Shown here: positions 5,437-8,304 of the stretch, one piece after another
Numbering within the stretch: position 1 is the stretch's first letter
Layout of the letters: the number at the start of each line of letters is the position of its first letter
Assembly: GCA_030613915.1 (NCBI GenBank)
Contig: JAUWKY010000084.1
Span: 1 to 8,304 of the forward strand
Source of the DNA: Syntrophobacterales bacterium
GTDB lineage: Bacteria > Desulfobacterota > Syntrophobacteria > BM002
Direction of reading: 5' to 3'
Length of the DNA: 8,304 nucleotides
Made by a program: the position numbers and the translations under genes
Notes under the pieces: model-generated
What the model was told of the DNA's origin: nothing
What the model saw: the letters and a program-made list of their open reading frames with translations, nothing else
Databases searched by the model: none

Positions 5437-7223
5437 TTAGGGATCATTTCAGGATACTCACCGTGGACCTTGCCACTGGCAAGGGTAGAATAGTTACCAT
5501 TGACGGTCGTGATACGGAGGCCGGTGGTAGTGGGCTGGCAGCATTGCTGTTTAACAAATATGGTCACGCAGACAAGCCTTGGGACGACCCGGAGCAGCCT
5601 CTCATTTTCACTGTCGGCCCGCTTACCGGCTATTTCCCGCTCATGAGCAAGACCGTGTGCGGATTCAAGTCTCCTTACCACGACCAGTACGGAGAAAGCC
5701 ATGCCGGAGGGCGGTCGGCCCTTTCCCTACGCTTTGCTGACCTGGACGGCTTGGTCGTCACCGGCAAGGCTGAAAGACTAAGTTGCCTCTCAATTGGATC
5801 GCGCCATCTTGAGCTCATGGACGTTCACTATATGCGGGGAATTGACTTGCAGAGATCCGGCAAGATGCTTCGCAAGATGATTGGCGGCGCGGGCCATCGG
5901 TCAATCTTTCGCATAGGCCCTGCAGGGGAAAACCTTTCGGCCTATGCCTGTATAACTGTGGATACCTACCGTCACTTCGGCAGGCTCGGCGGTGGTGCAG
6001 TTATGGGAAGCAAGAATCTCAAGGCGATTGCGATTCAGGGCGATGGAGTATTCGACCTCCCTGAGGGTAAAGAGTATGCAGAGCTCTTTGAGGAAGTGCA
6101 CAAGCAGCTTACCACCACCGACATGATGGACAAGTACCACAATCTGGGCACCCCTGTTAACGTGGCCGTTCTGAATGGGATCAAGGCTTTACCCATCAAG
6201 AATCTGCAGCAAACCACTGATCCGAACATCACAGGCATCACCGGTGAAACCTTTGCCGACGATACGCTGTTGCGCAACACCGCTTGCGCGGGATGCCCCG
6301 TGGGCTGTATCCATATCGGCTTTGTGCGAGAAAAATTTATGGAGCCCAACCACTATCTCTACCGCCAGGTCTCCTATGACCACGAACCAATCTTTGCCAC
6401 AGGTTCCATGCTGGGGGTGACAAATGCCTTTAGTGTTCTTAGCATCATTGACATGGTAGAAAAGATGGGTCTGGACGTGATGTCGGCGGGGGTAGCACTG
6501 GCATGGGCAACGGAAGCGTTGGACAAGGGCATCATATCGAAGAAAGAGACGCTGGTGCCGCTGAAATTTGATGATGCCGAAGGATACAAGGAGGCCATGC
6601 AACATTTAGGATTGGGCTCCAATGATTTCTATCGCCTCCTAGCGCAGGGAACCATGAAGGCGGCTGAGCAATACGGCGGGGAAGATTTCGCTTGCGTACT
6701 TGGACAGGAGATGGGCGGCTATGCCACGGGCGAGGTCTTTTTCACCTCCCAGGCTCTGGGATTCAGGCATTCACATTTGGACACCGGCGGCTATTCTTTT
6801 GATCAGAAACATGAAGAGAAGAACGTAGAAGAGGCGGTGAAATTTCTGGTAGACGATGAACAGGGCCGGGTGTTTTTAACCTCCATGGTTGCCTGCCTTT
6901 TTGCCCGTGCAGTGTACAATGACGAGTTGCTGGCAGATTGCCTGAATTCTTTGGGATACACGACTCTGGCCGACAATATGGACCAGGTGGCGCAGCATAT
7001 CCAAAAACTCCGCTGGCGACTCAGGCTGGCCACTGGCTTTGATCCGGCAGCGGTAAAGATTCCCAAAAGATTTACCGAAATAACCACCTGGAAAGGGACC
7101 ATCGATAAGAAATACCTTAACAATTTGATAAAGGAATACGCCAAACGCATACTTGAGCTAGGAAAAGAGGAAAAGAAAGAGGAAACGAAGAAGGCAAAAA
7201 AGAAAGCAAATAAAGGGAAATAA
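5433..7223 (+). CDS. aor: Tungsten-containing aldehyde:ferredoxin oxidoreductase (AorB-like)
   Basis: Interconverts an aldehyde and its carboxylate with a tungsten bis-pterin cofactor and one [4Fe-4S] cluster; cytoplasmic. At 596 residues it is close to the Pyrococcus furiosus AOR (605). N-terminal pterin-binding features are GPLTGYFPLMSKT (62-74), SPYHDQYGESHAGGR (80-94) and DTYRHFGRLGGGAVMGSKNL (177-196). The cluster ligands are CAGCPVGC (Cys285, 288, 292) plus Cys488 in VACLFAR, matching Cys288/291/295/494 of P. furiosus. The MGGYATGEVFFTSQALGFRH stretch (427-446) replaces the usual domain-2/3 segment ending in DHLR-type residues, so this is a divergent clade with unknown substrate. The C-terminus is an odd Lys/Glu tail (10 of the last 19 residues are Lys). 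It is coupled to the upstream ferredoxin by an ATGA overlap. Acetaldehyde/acetate is a reasonable substrate guess from the pta-ackA neighbourhood only. Confidence 0.95.
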   Translation: MIRDHFRILTVDLATGKGRIVTIDGRDTEAGGSGLAALLFNKYGHADKPWDDPEQPLIFTVGPLTGYFPLMSKTVCGFKSPYHDQYGESHAGGRSALSLRFADLDGLVVTGKAERLSCLSIGSRHLELMDVHYMRGIDLQRSGKMLRKMIGGAGHRSIFRIGPAGENLSAYACITVDTYRHFGRLGGGAVMGSKNLKAIAIQGDGVFDLPEGKEYAELFEEVHKQLTTTDMMDKYHNLGTPVNVAVLNGIKALPIKNLQQTTDPNITGITGETFADDTLLRNTACAGCPVGCIHIGFVREKFMEPNHYLYRQVSYDHEPIFATGSMLGVTNAFSVLSIIDMVEKMGLDVMSAGVALAWATEALDKGIISKKETLVPLKFDDAEGYKEAMQHLGLGSNDFYRLLAQGTMKAAEQYGGEDFACVLGQEMGGYATGEVFFTSQALGFRHSHLDTGGYSFDQKHEEKNVEEAVKFLVDDEQGRVFLTSMVACLFARAVYNDELLADCLNSLGYTTLADNMDQVAQHIQKLRWRLRLATGFDPAAVKIPKRFTEITTWKGTIDKKYLNNLIKEYAKRILELGKEEKKEETKKAKKKANKGK

Positions 7224-7224
7224 A

Positions 7225-8212
<988 letters not shown>

Positions 8213-8225
8213 GAGATGAGAAAAC

Positions 8226-8302
8226 GGATTGCAGAATGCGGAATTCAAATAGAGTTCTTGATTTGCATTCCATTTTTTCAATCCGAAATCCGAAATCGAA
8301 AG
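8226..8302. repeat. Oppositely oriented 7-bp arrays forming a palindromic spacer after ldh
   Basis: Left heptamers are GGATTGC, AGAATGC and GGAATTC (8226-8246). Right units in the complementary orientation are TCCGAAA, TCCGAAA and TCGAAAG (8282-8302). CGGATTG (8225-8231) pairs perfectly with CAATCCG (8279-8285), and GAATGC (8234-8239) with GCATTC (8265-8270). The right-hand units resemble the AATC arrays at 1005-1074, the left-hand ones the GATT array at 4917. No gene is visible here before the window ends. Confidence 0.65.
8234..8278 (+). terminator. Possible intrinsic terminator after ldh
   Basis: A 6-bp stem (GAATGC 8234-8239 with GCATTC 8265-8270) closes a large loop and is followed 2 nt later by TTTTTT (8273-8278). 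The T-run and position 22 nt after the ldh stop suggest termination, but the stem is short and AT-rich with a 25-nt loop, so this is tentative. Confidence 0.35.
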
Positions 8303-8304
8303 GA

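Overview
The window looks like chromosomal DNA from a strict anaerobe with mid-range GC, most probably a Desulfobacterota-type sulfate reducer or syntroph. This is inferred from gene content: a phosphotransacetylase/acetate kinase pair, a tungsten aldehyde:ferredoxin oxidoreductase with a polyferredoxin, an L-lactate dehydrogenase and a CoA-transferase. Intergenic spacers full of degenerate short tandem repeats also fit. No marker gene fixes the taxon.

Layout. Bases 1-978 hold the N-terminal 326 codons of a minus-strand acetyl-CoA hydrolase/CoA-transferase family gene that runs off the left edge. A 504-bp divergent spacer (979-1482) follows. It contains a ten-copy 7-bp tandem array, a strong sigma70-like plus-strand promoter whose -35 box overlaps a likely minus-strand -35 box, and a leader of about 335 nt with long complementary arms. 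The plus strand then carries pta (1483-3582), ackA (3697-4917), a four-cluster ferredoxin subunit (4984-5436), a W-type AOR (5433-7223, start overlapping the ferredoxin stop) and ldh (7280-8212). The right edge is a palindromic repeat-rich spacer with a T6 run.

Function. Pta and AckA convert acetyl-CoA to acetate with ATP formation, or the reverse. LDH links L-lactate and pyruvate through NAD. The AOR interconverts aldehydes and carboxylic acids and passes electrons to low-potential carriers through the small Fe-S subunit, which resembles the AorA/AorB part of AorABC; no AorC-like flavoprotein is present. Together they form an acetate/lactate/aldehyde energy module.

Most worth a second look: (1) the CoA-transferase has His at the position where the family normally has its catalytic Glu; (2) nearly every intergenic spacer is a tandem array of degenerate 7-mers (one is 9-mers), with a different motif in each spacer; (3) the pta leader can fold into a stacked 9 bp + 11 bp structure followed by two mutually exclusive hairpins; (4) a 12-bp hairpin is built from the last codons and stop codon of ackA.
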